From Stigmatella aurantiaca DW4/3-1 (GTDB lineage: Bacteria; Myxococcota; Myxococcia; Myxococcales; Myxococcaceae): DNA of 64,000 bases. Made by a program: the position numbers and the translations under genes. How positions within the stretch are numbered: position 1 is the first letter of the stretch; the number at the start of each line of letters is the position of its first letter. The stretch spans positions 3,677,501 to 3,741,500 of the forward strand of contig NC_014623.1 of assembly GCF_000165485.1 (NCBI RefSeq), written 5' to 3'. The notes below the pieces were generated by a model, which was not told the DNA's origin, searched no databases, and worked only from the letters and a program-made list of their open reading frames with translations. Shown here in pieces: positions 56,773-64,000 of the stretch.

Positions 56773-57873
56773 ATGGGCATTGACGGAGTGGGAAAGGGCG
56801 GCACTCGCCCGGTGGCACCGCGTCCCCCGGACTCCCAGGCCGCGCCCGTGGCCGCGAAGAACCAAGTGGCTCGCCCCCTGGCGAGCGCGGACGTCTTCGA
56901 GGCGCGCGCCAAAGCCACGAGTTCCACTCCGGCCCATGCGAACCTGCCCCCCGTCCAGTCCAACACGGGCACGGTGCAGGTCGGCACGGTGGTGCTGGAC
57001 GAGGCGACGAAGGTGGCGCGCGGTGCGTTGAAGATCGACCCTGAGGCCGACCCGAAGACGTATGACGGGATGTACCTAGGCTCGGACGGCTACGCGTACC
57101 CACCGGACAAGTTCTCCGTGTCGGAGGTGCCGCCGTTCCGGCCGGAGACGCCCATCGCCAGCCCGACGCCGACGACGTACCACGTCAACGGCATCCAGAC
57201 CCCGCAGGGAAGCGCCACGAGCGAGGCCCAGAAGATCGCGAACGAGACGGGCACCAACGTAGTGCCTATCTATAACGCCACGGAGAGCCTGGCCGAGGAC
57301 GTCGCGCAGACGGGCATGGACCGGCTGGGTCTGGGCGACAACAAGGCGGCGCAGACGCTGGCGGACGCCATCTACAACGACCTGCAGGCGGGCTTGAAGG
57401 TCAACGTCACCGGCTACAGCCAGGGTGGCGCCATCGTGTCCAGTGCGCTGCGCGAAGTGGACAACCGCATCAAGAACGACATGGGCGGCTTCTGGGGCAA
57501 CCTGCCCTTCTTCGGAGACGACAACCGGAAGAAGCGCGAGGAGCTGCTCGGCAACGTGAACGCCACCATGTTCGCGGGCGCGGGCAAGACGTTCCCGGAC
57601 GGGCCGAACTACACGTTCTACGTCAACAACCAGGACCCCGTGCCGACGTGGCTGGGCTCGCACGAGTTCAACCCCGTCACGGACATCGTCAGCGGCATCG
57701 TGTCCGGCCTGTTCCCGGGCATCGGCGCCATCAACGGCGGCCCGTCCATGCAGGCCCCGGAGGGCGCGACCATCCACACCTTCGACTCCTCGGGGGCGAG
57801 CGGAGAGGTGTTCGGCACCGACGGCAAGCACGGCATCGACACGTACCTGGGGAACATCCAGGACGCGGTCTGA
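56773..57873 (+). CDS. Lipase-like alpha/beta-hydrolase, candidate T3SS effector
   Basis: A 366-residue protein with no Sec signal. The first 90 residues are Pro/Ala/Thr/Lys-rich and look disordered (MGIDGVGKGGTRPVAPRPP). The later part contains VNVTGYSQGGAIVSSAL, whose G-Y-S-Q-G is the nucleophile elbow of lipases and esterases, and NNQDPVPTWLG with a conserved Asp (DPVP) as in lipase class 3. A late His in TIHTF is a candidate third triad residue. ATG 56773 lies directly after the T3SS-type promoter motif. I infer a secreted lipase-type effector; a housekeeping esterase is the alternative. Confidence 0.7.
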   Translation: MGIDGVGKGGTRPVAPRPPDSQAAPVAAKNQVARPLASADVFEARAKATSSTPAHANLPPVQSNTGTVQVGTVVLDEATKVARGALKIDPEADPKTYDGMYLGSDGYAYPPDKFSVSEVPPFRPETPIASPTPTTYHVNGIQTPQGSATSEAQKIANETGTNVVPIYNATESLAEDVAQTGMDRLGLGDNKAAQTLADAIYNDLQAGLKVNVTGYSQGGAIVSSALREVDNRIKNDMGGFWGNLPFFGDDNRKKREELLGNVNATMFAGAGKTFPDGPNYTFYVNNQDPVPTWLGSHEFNPVTDIVSGIVSGLFPGIGAINGGPSMQAPEGATIHTFDSSGASGEVFGTDGKHGIDTYLGNIQDAV

Positions 57874-57890
57874 CGCAGGTGAAGCGCACG

Positions 57891-57919
57891 GCGCTCCAGG
57901 AGCAAGGCTCCCGGAGCGC
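57891..57919 (+). terminator. Strong hairpin after the lipase-like gene
   Basis: GCGCTCC and GGAGCGC pair around an inner GGAGC/GCTCC pair, giving a 12-bp stem with a three-base loop, 17 bases after the stop. There is no T-tract. It may be the transcript end, or part of the group II intron 5' domain. Confidence 0.5.
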
Positions 57920-58054
57920 TGCGCCAATGGCTCAATCCCCGCTCATTGGGGTGGCACCCGCGCTGCAGCCAGGTGCGCGGGCCCAGAGGGCATGCCAGGT
58001 GCTGCAGAATGGAGAGCCCCCCGGCGGATGCCGTCAGGGACGCCAGCACCCTTA

Positions 58055-58986
58055 GAGCGCGTGGAAAAATTAACCCGGATTCTGTCAGCGTCGTGACGGT
58101 CGTTGGGGGTTGATGTCGCAGTGCATAGGTGTGAGTCCGCCCGAGAGAGGGAGGGACTTCCATGGCTGAACCCTGGGTGTCAGATGAACTGTGGCGAAAA
58201 CTCGAACCGCTGCTGCCGCAGCCTCGAAGAAAGGATCGCCACGTGCAATTCGCTGGGAGCAAGAGGACCGACCCTCGCCGGATCTTCAGCGGCATCGTGT
58301 TCGTGTTGCGAACAGGCGTTCCCTGGCGCGCATTGCCTGCCACCGGTGCTTTTCCCTCGGGTTATACTTGCCGTCTCTGGTTGTTGAGGTGGCATCGGGC
58401 GGGTGTTTGGAAGCGATTGAGCCAACTTCTCTTGGCGGAACTGAGAAGCAAGGGGCGACTCCATTGGACGCATGCAGTTGTTGATAGCAGTTCCGTACGC
58501 GCCCCCAGCGGAGGCCGAAAAACCGGCCCCAGCCCCGTTGACCGAAGAAAGCTTGGCACCAAGCATCACGTTATCACCGATGCCATGGGGACACCCCTTG
58601 CCGTGACTCTCACCGGGGCAAACAGGAATGACATCACCCAACTTCTCCCCTTGGTGGATGAGCTTCCCCGTGTCCGCGGAAAGCGGGGCAGCCCCAAACA
58701 GAAGCCGCAGAAACTCTACGCAGATCGGGGCTATGATTCCGACTCCCACCGACTGCAGTTGAAGAAACGGCATATTGAGCCCTATATCGCCCGGCGACGA
58801 ACTGCTCATGGAAGTGGTTTGGGCAGGAAACGCTCAGTCGTTGAACGCACGCTCTCTTGGCTCCATCAGTTCCGAAAGCTGGAGATCCGGGAGGAGCACT
58901 CGGTTGCAACCTACAAGGCTCTTGCTGACCTGGCTCTCTGCCTCATCTACGAGCGCCTGCTGGAGTCGTAATTTTTCCACGCGCTC
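58055..58986 (+). mobile_element. Intact IS5-family insertion sequence, 932 bp
   Basis: Terminal inverted repeats of 18 bases match perfectly: GAGCGCGTGGAAAAATTA at 58055-58072 and its complement at 58969-58986. TA flanks both ends (58053-58054 and 58987-58988), a typical target duplication for this family. It contains one full-length transposase gene. Perfect ends and an open gene indicate a recent insertion. Confidence 0.92.
58162..58971 (+). CDS. IS5-family DDE transposase
   Basis: A 269-residue transposase in a single frame. The N-terminal helix-turn-helix domain has WVSDELWRKLEPLLP. The DDE residues lie in AVVDSSSVRAP, LYADRGYDSD and RSVVERTLSWLHQFRKL, the last containing the conserved Y/R-x-x-x-E region of IS4/IS5 transposases. 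IS427-like relatives often need a frameshift; this one does not. The right terminal repeat overlaps the final codons. Confidence 0.94.
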   Translation: MAEPWVSDELWRKLEPLLPQPRRKDRHVQFAGSKRTDPRRIFSGIVFVLRTGVPWRALPATGAFPSGYTCRLWLLRWHRAGVWKRLSQLLLAELRSKGRLHWTHAVVDSSSVRAPSGGRKTGPSPVDRRKLGTKHHVITDAMGTPLAVTLTGANRNDITQLLPLVDELPRVRGKRGSPKQKPQKLYADRGYDSDSHRLQLKKRHIEPYIARRRTAHGSGLGRKRSVVERTLSWLHQFRKLEIREEHSVATYKALADLALCLIYERLLES

Positions 58987-59107
58987 TAAGCGGCCCGGTA
59001 GAGGACATGGGAAGTCGTAGCGCCCTCGTAGTACCGACGAAAGCGGGGAACTCGGCTCGCGAGGACCCGTTGGAGGGAAGGGGGGCGTCGCGGTTGCAGA
59101 GCCGCGC

Positions 59108-60460
59108 GTGGGAAACACGGAGGGCGCCTTGAAGCCCGAGAGCGTGTCAACGAAACAGGCGCGGATAGCCCAGCTGGCGCGAAGCTCCCCAGCCATGGTG
59201 CTCACCTCGCTGAACCACCACCTCGACGAGGAGTGGCTGAGGTACGCCTACGAGCAGACGCGAAAGGATGGGGCCGCAGGCATCGACAGGCAGACGGCGA
59301 AGGACTACGAGGCAAACCTGGAGGTGAACCTCAAGAGCCTCCTGGAGCGCATCAAGTCCGGTCGCTACAAAGCCCCGCCGGTGCGGCGTACCTACATTCC
59401 GAAGGCGGACGGCTCCCAGCGTCCCTTGGGCATTCCCACCTTCGAGGACAAGGTGGCGCAGCGAGCGATCGTGTTGTTGTTGGAGCCCATCTACGAGCAG
59501 GACTTCCGTCCCTTCTCGTTCGGGTTCCGGCCGGGGCGCTCCGCGCACCAGGCCCTGCGCGAGTTGCGCTCCAGCATCTTGGAGCGCAACGGACGGTGGG
59601 TGCTGGATGTGGATCTGCGGCGCTACTTCGACACGATTGAGCACGGCAAACTGAGGGAGGTGCTCGCCAGAAGAGTCGCGGACGGCGTTGTCCGGCGGAT
59701 GATCGACAAGTGGTTGAAGGCAGGAGTACTGGAGGAGGGGCCGCTTCTTCGGCTGGAGCAGGGCACGCCGCAAGGTGGGGTCATCTCTCCGCTGCTGGCC
59801 AACGTCTACCTGCACTACGTGCTGGACGAGTGGTACGAGCGGGAGGTGGTACCGAGGATGAAGGGGAAGTGCTCCCTCATCCGATACGCTGACGATCTCG
59901 TGATGGTATTCGAGGACTTCCTGGACTGCCGACGCGTCCTCGAGGTGCTGGGCAAGAGGCTTGCGAAGTACGGCCTCACTCTGCACCCCGGGAAGACGCG
60001 GATGGTGGACTTCCGCTTCAAGCGGCCAGGAGGCGGTCAGCACCCGGCCACGCAGGCAACGACATTCGACTTCCTGGGCTTCACCCACGTGTGGGGGAAG
60101 TCACAGAGAGGGAAGAACGTCGTCTACCAGGTCACGGCGAAGAGCCGATACGCCCGTGCGGTGAAGGCTGTGTGGGAGTGGTGCAAACGCAACCGGCACC
60201 GGCCGCTCGCAGAGCAGCATCGGCGGCTGAGCCGGGCCATGCTCGGGCACTACGCCTACTACGGCATCACCGGTAACACGCGGCGCGTACGCTGGTATGC
60301 CCACCGGGTGCAGAGAGCCTGGTACCGGTGGCTGTCGACACGCTCACGCGGCGGAGGCGGCCTCAGGTGGCGACGCTACGAGCAACTTCTCGGCCGGTAT
60401 CCCCTGCCCACACCACGGGTTGTCCACCGCTACACCACCACGAGCGAAACTGCACCGTGA
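59108..60460 (+). CDS. ltrA: Group II intron reverse transcriptase/maturase
   Basis: A 450-residue protein (GTG start) with all reverse-transcriptase blocks: DGAAGIDRQTAKDYE, TYIPKADGSQRPLGIPTFEDK, FGFRPGRSAHQALREL, DVDLRRYFDTI, GTPQGGVISPLLANVYLH, and the catalytic RYADD. The maturase X domain and a group-II-maturase C-terminal domain (AWYRWLSTRSRGGGG) follow. No HNH endonuclease is seen, so mobility would use nicked or single-stranded DNA. It splices and mobilises its own intron RNA. Confidence 0.95.
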   Translation: MGNTEGALKPESVSTKQARIAQLARSSPAMVLTSLNHHLDEEWLRYAYEQTRKDGAAGIDRQTAKDYEANLEVNLKSLLERIKSGRYKAPPVRRTYIPKADGSQRPLGIPTFEDKVAQRAIVLLLEPIYEQDFRPFSFGFRPGRSAHQALRELRSSILERNGRWVLDVDLRRYFDTIEHGKLREVLARRVADGVVRRMIDKWLKAGVLEEGPLLRLEQGTPQGGVISPLLANVYLHYVLDEWYEREVVPRMKGKCSLIRYADDLVMVFEDFLDCRRVLEVLGKRLAKYGLTLHPGKTRMVDFRFKRPGGGQHPATQATTFDFLGFTHVWGKSQRGKNVVYQVTAKSRYARAVKAVWEWCKRNRHRPLAEQHRRLSRAMLGHYAYYGITGNTRRVRWYAHRVQRAWYRWLSTRSRGGGGLRWRRYEQLLGRYPLPTPRVVHRYTTTSETAP

Positions 60461-61635
60461 AGAACCGGATGCGGGAAATCTGCACGTCCGGGACTGTGAG
60501 GGGCGGGGGCGGCAACGTCCCCGCCTACTCGGCACCCCACCTCCGTGCGCGGCGAGGTGGGGCCGAAGAGAGGCTGGTAGCCCGCGTAACCGTCGGCCAC
60601 GAGATAGCCTTTATAAGTGGCCAGCACCGCCTGGGGACCTTGGCCACTCCAGGTGGGGGTGTACTCGACGAAGACGTTGCCGCCCTGGCCCACGTAAGGC
60701 CACAGGTGGCCTCGCTTGATGCCGCGCGCATCGTCGGAGTCCAGCACGCGCACGCCGGTGTCGTCGGTGTGCAGCAGCCCGTCGCCCAGGGTGCGCTGCT
60801 TGAGAAGCTGCACCCCTGGCAGCAGCACGTCGCTGGCATGGGCCACCCACTCGCCCAGGGTGGAGGTGGGCAGCCGGACTCCGTGGCGTTGCTGGAAGAT
60901 GCCCTGCTGGCGGTACAGCGGCAGCCCATCGCGAAACTTGCCCACCAGCAGCTGGGCCAAGAGGCCCGGGCCGGGCAGCGCTCCGGGCAGCGGCGCCTGG
61001 CTGGCGGGGGCGACGGCCACGCCCTCTCTGCACCGCGGGCACGCCAGCCTCGGCCGCTTCTCCACCCGCATGGAGAAGCGCGCCGGTTCCAGCTCCAGCC
61101 GGTGGCTGACGTCCTCGCCGATGACCTTGCGAGGCTTGCCGCAGTCCGGGCAGGTGCACTCCTCGTCCGAAGGCTTCAACTCCACCTCGCGCCGCTCCAG
61201 GTGCTCCGGCAGCGCCTTGGCGCCGCGCAGAGCCGGGCGCCGGGGCGGCGTCTTCGGCGCGTCGGCGGGTGGCGCGGCGCAGGCCACCGGGGCGGGCGCG
61301 CCGCTGGCCAAGGTGGACCCGGCCTCGGGTGCAGCGGGCGGAGGCTGGGTGAGTAGCTCCAGCAATAGCTGCAGCTGGCCTGGCTGCACCTTCTCACTCC
61401 TGCGCCCGTACAGCTGCCGCAGCGCCTGCTGCAGTCGCACCGCCGTGGACGAGTGCGCCTCGCGCAGCCGGCCCAAGAGGTCCAGCAGCAACTCAATGGC
61501 TTGCTCGCCGTGACCCTCCTGCACCAGCTGCAGCATGTACGCGCGCACCGCCTCCAGGTCGCTCGCCTCGCTGGGCGGCTGCTGCTCCTCTTCCAGCTGG
61601 CCCCGCTCGTCGGCGACTGTCCTGGGTGTCGTCAT
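60430..61635 (-). pseudogene. IS66 TnpC transposase, 3' part replaced by the group II intron
   Basis: The frame begins with an IS66 TnpC (residues 1-370): a coiled-coil N-terminus (ALRQLYGRRSEK), zinc-finger CPDCGKPRKVIGEDVSHRLELEPA and CPRCREGV, then the transposase core with HTDDTGVRVLDSD and VADGYAGYQPLFG. At the codons for TEVGC, near 60532, it meets the intron and runs on through intron sequence to a stop at 60430. Roughly the last 150 residues, including the catalytic Glu, are missing and are not found on the other side of the intron. Confidence 0.88.
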
Positions 61636-61683
61636 GCGCGTCGCCGGTATGCAACGCCTCAGGTAGGGCGCGCAAGCGAAGAC

Positions 61684-62028
61684 TCAGTGCACCGGCTTGC
61701 GCCGCGCCGCGCCTGAAGATTCCACCAGCGCCAGTAACTCCGCCAACTGCCGCGCCTCCAGATGCACCGCGGCCTGGCCCTCTACCGGCGCTGGTACCCG
61801 GAAGCGTCCGGTCTCCAGCCGCTTGCTGACAGTGCAGTACCCATTGGTGTCCCAGAAGAGAATGCGCACGAAGTCCATGCGCTTGGAGAAGAAGACGAAG
61901 AGGTGCCCCGACCTCGGCTGCTGCCCCAGACTGCTCTCCACCAGCGCACTGAGCCCATCGGCCTGTTTGCGCATGTCGCACGGCGCCGTCGCCACCCAGA
62001 TTCGCACTCCCTCCGGCAGCCTCAGCAC
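61684..62028 (-). CDS. IS66 family protein TnpB (Orf2)
   Basis: A 114-residue protein typical of IS66 Orf2: RIWVATAPCDMRKQADGLSALVE, GHLFVFFSKRMDFVRILFWDTNGYC and KRLETGRF. It starts at GTG 62028, overlapping the tnpA stop in a GTGCTGA arrangement usual for these elements. It is required for IS66 transposition with TnpA and TnpC. With tnpC broken the element cannot move by itself. Confidence 0.92.
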   Translation of the reverse strand: MLRLPEGVRIWVATAPCDMRKQADGLSALVESSLGQQPRSGHLFVFFSKRMDFVRILFWDTNGYCTVSKRLETGRFRVPAPVEGQAAVHLEARQLAELLALVESSGAARRKPVH

Positions 62029-62411
62029 CCCTGCACCTCCTTCACCGCACGCAGCACCCGCGCCACCAGCGCCTGGCTGGCTCCCCCGTCCACCCGTACT
62101 CGCACCCCTCCCACCTCCACCTCTACCGCTTCCTCGCGCGACGCAACGGGCTCCACCTCCACCGGCACGAAGCCCAACGGGGGCGGCCCTTCCGGTTTCT
62201 CGGCCAGCCGCCGCGTCCAGAAGCGCAGTCGCTCGCGCGGCAGGCCATGCCGACGCATGAAGGCCGACTGCGTGCCTCCCTCCGCCTTCCACGCGCGCAC
62301 CACCTGCGCGGCCACCTCCAGGGTCCATCTCGACTGCCGCGCGGCTACCAACCACGCTGGCTCCGCTCTTGTCGTCGTCGCTGCTGTACGGGTCGTCATC
62401 ATGCCGCCCAC
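62022..62411 (-). CDS. IS66 family protein TnpA (Orf1)
   Basis: A 129-residue protein with a helix-turn-helix-like region WTLEVAAQVVRAWKAEGGTQSAFMRRHGLPRERLRFWTRRL and a C-terminal VEVEVGGVRVRVDGGAS strand-rich part, as in IS66 Orf1. The next gene, tnpB, overlaps its end. The terminal inverted repeat of the element lies about 50 bases upstream. Confidence 0.9.
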   Translation of the reverse strand: MGGMMTTRTAATTTRAEPAWLVAARQSRWTLEVAAQVVRAWKAEGGTQSAFMRRHGLPRERLRFWTRRLAEKPEGPPPLGFVPVEVEPVASREEAVEVEVGGVRVRVDGGASQALVARVLRAVKEVQGC

Positions 62412-62461
62412 TGTGCGGCACGCGGCGCTCAGCCACTACCTGGGCAGGACCGGAGGCTTAC

Positions 62462-62569
62462 GCAGCAGCCGAGGTGATGGAGATTGTCCGCAAGACGGAC
62501 GAGTTCATGGAGGAGATTGAATTCCCCGGCCCGCGTCGTCGATCTGTGTACGAAGTCACCACGCGCTAG
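62462..62569 (+). pseudogene. 3' fragment of a gene cut by the IS66 insertion
   Basis: Directly after the IS66 end an open frame reads AAEVMEIVRKTDEFMEEIEFPGP and ends RRRSVYEVTTR with TAG at 62567. Its composition is that of a real protein end. The 5' part would lie beyond the other IS66 end, which is lost. I do not recognise the family. Confidence 0.45.
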
Positions 62570-63097
62570 GAGTGTGTTGCAGTAACGGGAAAACCGAGCT
62601 TCGATCTACGAGCGGTAGTACCGGCTCCAGAGTCGAAGCCCATCAGGTAGTAGGTCATCGGATTACCCCAACAGGCTCCTAGCCGCAGGCCGCCCCCGTT
62701 GGCCCCCGACGCTTCAAGGGGGCTCAGCAGCTCGAAGGAAGCCCGCCGCACGGCTCTCCCTGTAGCTGTCCATCTCCGCCATGTTGCGTCAGTGTTGCGT
62801 GAGAGTGCGGAACGGGCTGGAACGGGGCGGGACTACGTGGGACGCGGCGGGATATCGATTCCCAAGCATTCCGGGCGGTTACGAGGTAAGGGCGCGATTC
62901 CGCTGGGAGTTTCGCACCACCCGGAGCGGGTTCGATTCCCGCTGCTTCCAAAGTGATCTCCCCGTTGGGTCTTGGCCCTTACTCCAGAGCCAAGCTCGCA
63001 GCGCTTGGCTGAGGGCCTGCGCACCGCAGCATGATCCAAAGCGTCAGCCCACGGACAATACACCGGTGAACAGTGGGCCGACTGTGACGGAGAGTTC
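62570..63097. other. Non-coding region with tRNA-like relic
   Basis: About 530 bases without a supportable gene. Apart from the T-arm-like piece at 62926 I see no repeat or promoter. Short open frames on both strands, such as one at 62833-63144 on the minus strand containing GSSGNRTRSG, are the usual products of translating tRNA-like sequence and were not kept. Confidence 0.5.
62926..62950 (+). other. tRNA T-arm and acceptor 3' end relic, possible attachment site
   Basis: GCGGG-TTCGATT-CCCGC is a perfect T-arm with the invariant TTCGA loop, followed by TGCTTCC and A, like the 3' side of an acceptor stem plus discriminator. No matching 5' GGAAGCA acceptor strand, D-arm or anticodon arm is found in the preceding 100 bases. 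Such fragments are left by elements integrating at tRNA genes. Confidence 0.5.
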
Positions 63098-64000
63098 ATG
63101 AGCAACCGGATCGGATCCCTGGCGTCGGTGTGTGCCTTGCTCACCCTCCTGGTTTCACTGGGGTGTGGTGATTCGTCCGGCCCCGCTGTGGGAGCAGGGC
63201 CGGACGATGAGAACCAGCCCCCGGAGACGCTCGATCAACGCCGCGCTCGCTGGATGACCGAGAACGCGGGGCTCCCCCACGGTGTGCCGGCCACCTTTGA
63301 GCTCTCCGGCAACCCCATCCACATCAGCGGAAAGGGGCGGGTGCAGGTCGACTCTGGCGTGCTCACCCCAGGGCCCCTCTTCCCGGACGACAAGTACTAC
63401 CTCTTCTTCGCGGACGCTCAGGTCGGAGCCGAGACGGGGCTCCTCGTGCTGGAAGGCCAACGGATCCATATCGCTGGCGGCACGCTGGGGCAGGTGGAGA
63501 TCGGAGCCGTCAAGACGCGCACCCACTTGGAGGACGGAACCGCCTCGCCCGCCGTCGAGCTGAGCACCGCAGGTGCCACCGGCGGCACCAAGCCCCAAGT
63601 CACCTTCCCCGAGGACTGGAGTGACGCGAAGAGTGCCCTGTTCTTCGCGGACGCCGCGAGCGTGTCTCCCGGGAACCTGCGCCTCTCGGGCTTCACCCGC
63701 GGAGTCCTGGTCACTGCCACGGGCAATACCGCCCTCCCAGGGAGCGTGACGATCACCTCCGCGAGACAGATGTACTGGGACAGCGTCTCCCACATCGAGG
63801 TGACGTCGAGCACGCTCGAGTACGGCGGGTTCGCACTGGGAGGCAAGGTGAGCGAGGGCTCGCTCACCTCGCCCGCACTGGCCGCTGCCCCACCGCTGCC
63901 CAGCGCGGTGATGGGGCGCGAGGCGAAGATCACCGTCCAGCCCGGTACCGTGCGGAGCGCGGACACCTTCCGGCTCACCCAGGCCGTGACGGAGCCGGGG
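63098..64000 (+). CDS. Lipoprotein, 5' part; continues beyond the window
   Basis: The frame is open from ATG 63098 to the window end (301 codons). CGGAGAG lies before the ATG. A lipoprotein signal (VCALLTLLVSLGC) ends at Cys23. The mature part is beta-rich and Ser/Thr/Gly-rich (FELSGNPIHISGKGRVQVDSG, YYLFFADAQVGAETGLLVLEG), possibly a right-handed beta-helix or adhesin-like fold; no family is recognised. Since no stop is visible, the full size is unknown. Confidence 0.75.
   Translation, partial: MSNRIGSLASVCALLTLLVSLGCGDSSGPAVGAGPDDENQPPETLDQRRARWMTENAGLPHGVPATFELSGNPIHISGKGRVQVDSGVLTPGPLFPDDKYYLFFADAQVGAETGLLVLEGQRIHIAGGTLGQVEIGAVKTRTHLEDGTASPAVELSTAGATGGTKPQVTFPEDWSDAKSALFFADAASVSPGNLRLSGFTRGVLVTATGNTALPGSVTITSARQMYWDSVSHIEVTSSTLEYGGFALGGKVSEGSLTSPALAAAPPLPSAVMGREAKITVQPGTVRSADTFRLTQAVTEPG

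Larger units (their letters stand above)
57973..60528 (+). mobile_element. Group II intron, interrupted by an IS5-family element (5' boundary uncertain)
   Basis: The region 58989-59107 (GACATGGGAAGTCGTAGCGC and GTAGTACCGACG) has the look of intron domains I-III, the maturase ORF occupies domain IV, and at 60462-60494 GAACCGGATGC-GGGAAATCT-GCACGTCCGGGAC folds like domain V. The intron ends near 60528 (CCTAC), where IS66 tnpC sequence begins. The 5' end lies before the IS5 insertion; GTGCG at 57973 is one candidate for the conserved 5' start. The element carries no endonuclease domain. Confidence 0.65.
60532..62461 (-). mobile_element. Truncated IS66-family element
   Basis: The tnpA-side end reads, on the minus strand, GTAAGCCTCCGGTCCTGCCC from 62461, matching the GTAAGC start typical of IS66 terminal repeats. 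tnpA, tnpB and the first two thirds of tnpC follow. The other end is cut off at the group II intron near 60532. No second terminal repeat is present. Confidence 0.8.

Noticed and set aside
62566-62751. Small minus-strand frame after IS66
   Set aside because: Low-complexity join of possible mobile-element remnants; no start signal and no recognised family.
62860-62950. Complete tRNA gene
   Set aside because: No D-arm, anticodon arm or matching 5' acceptor strand can be placed before the T-arm.
62833-63144. Minus-strand frame with GSSGNRTRSG
   Set aside because: This string is the usual translation of tRNA-like sequence; it overlaps the T-arm relic and the start of the lipoprotein gene.

Overview
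The window is high-GC DNA with weak Shine-Dalgarno sites, many lipoproteins, a subtilase ending in a MYXO-CTERM-like sorting tail, TPR- and FHA-rich genes and a sphingosine-1-phosphate-lyase-like enzyme. Together these point to a fruiting myxobacterium, most likely of the Cystobacterineae (Stigmatella/Cystobacter/Archangium type); the genus is an inference.

Region 1 (1-17.6 kb) is part of a non-flagellar type III secretion (T3SS) locus. It holds the end of sctS, then sctT, sctU, a stand-alone SctU C-terminal domain, an unknown gene and several SycD-like TPR chaperones. A NopE-like candidate effector with a GDPH autocleavage motif follows, then five identical copies of a 72-residue Met-rich needle-like gene, each with its own promoter and terminator. 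Two further candidate secreted proteins (one built of 76-residue repeats) and sctV complete it. A promoter-like pattern, (G)GAAACT-N16-GATAATCA, lies before each needle-like copy, before the NopE-like gene, before the 126-residue gene at 10594 and, 40 kb away, before a lipase-like gene at 56773. I read this as a dedicated T3SS regulon; its architecture resembles the HrpL/ECF 'hrp box' but the sequence differs.

Region 2 (15.9-37.3 kb) is ordinary myxobacterial chromosome: a DOT1-like methyltransferase, FHA and TPR proteins, an outer-membrane barrel, an Ig-like lipoprotein, RDD and SpoIIM-type membrane proteins, a transporter-HEAT-cNMP fusion, a 5'-nucleotidase-like lipoprotein, a Tat-exported FAD oxidoreductase, an FGGY sugar kinase next to the S1P-lyase homologue, small secreted proteins and DoxX.

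Region 3 (37.5-45.4 kb) is one giant S8 protease of 2630 residues with ten ~100-residue tandem adhesion-like repeats.

Region 4 (45.7-56.7 kb) is an accessory block: SMR guanidinium-type exporter with TetR, cupin plus prolyl oligopeptidase, methyltransferase with divergent MarR, TetR plus quinone oxidoreductase sharing a 21-bp operator, a two-component system whose regulator lacks a normal start codon, and an amidase.

Region 5 (56.7-62.6 kb) begins with the lipase-like candidate effector and continues into nested mobile DNA: an intact IS5-family element lying in what looks like the 5' part of a group II intron, the intron itself interrupting an IS66 tnpC, and IS66 tnpB/tnpA abutting a gene fragment. 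A tRNA T-arm-like relic and the start of a new lipoprotein gene close the window.
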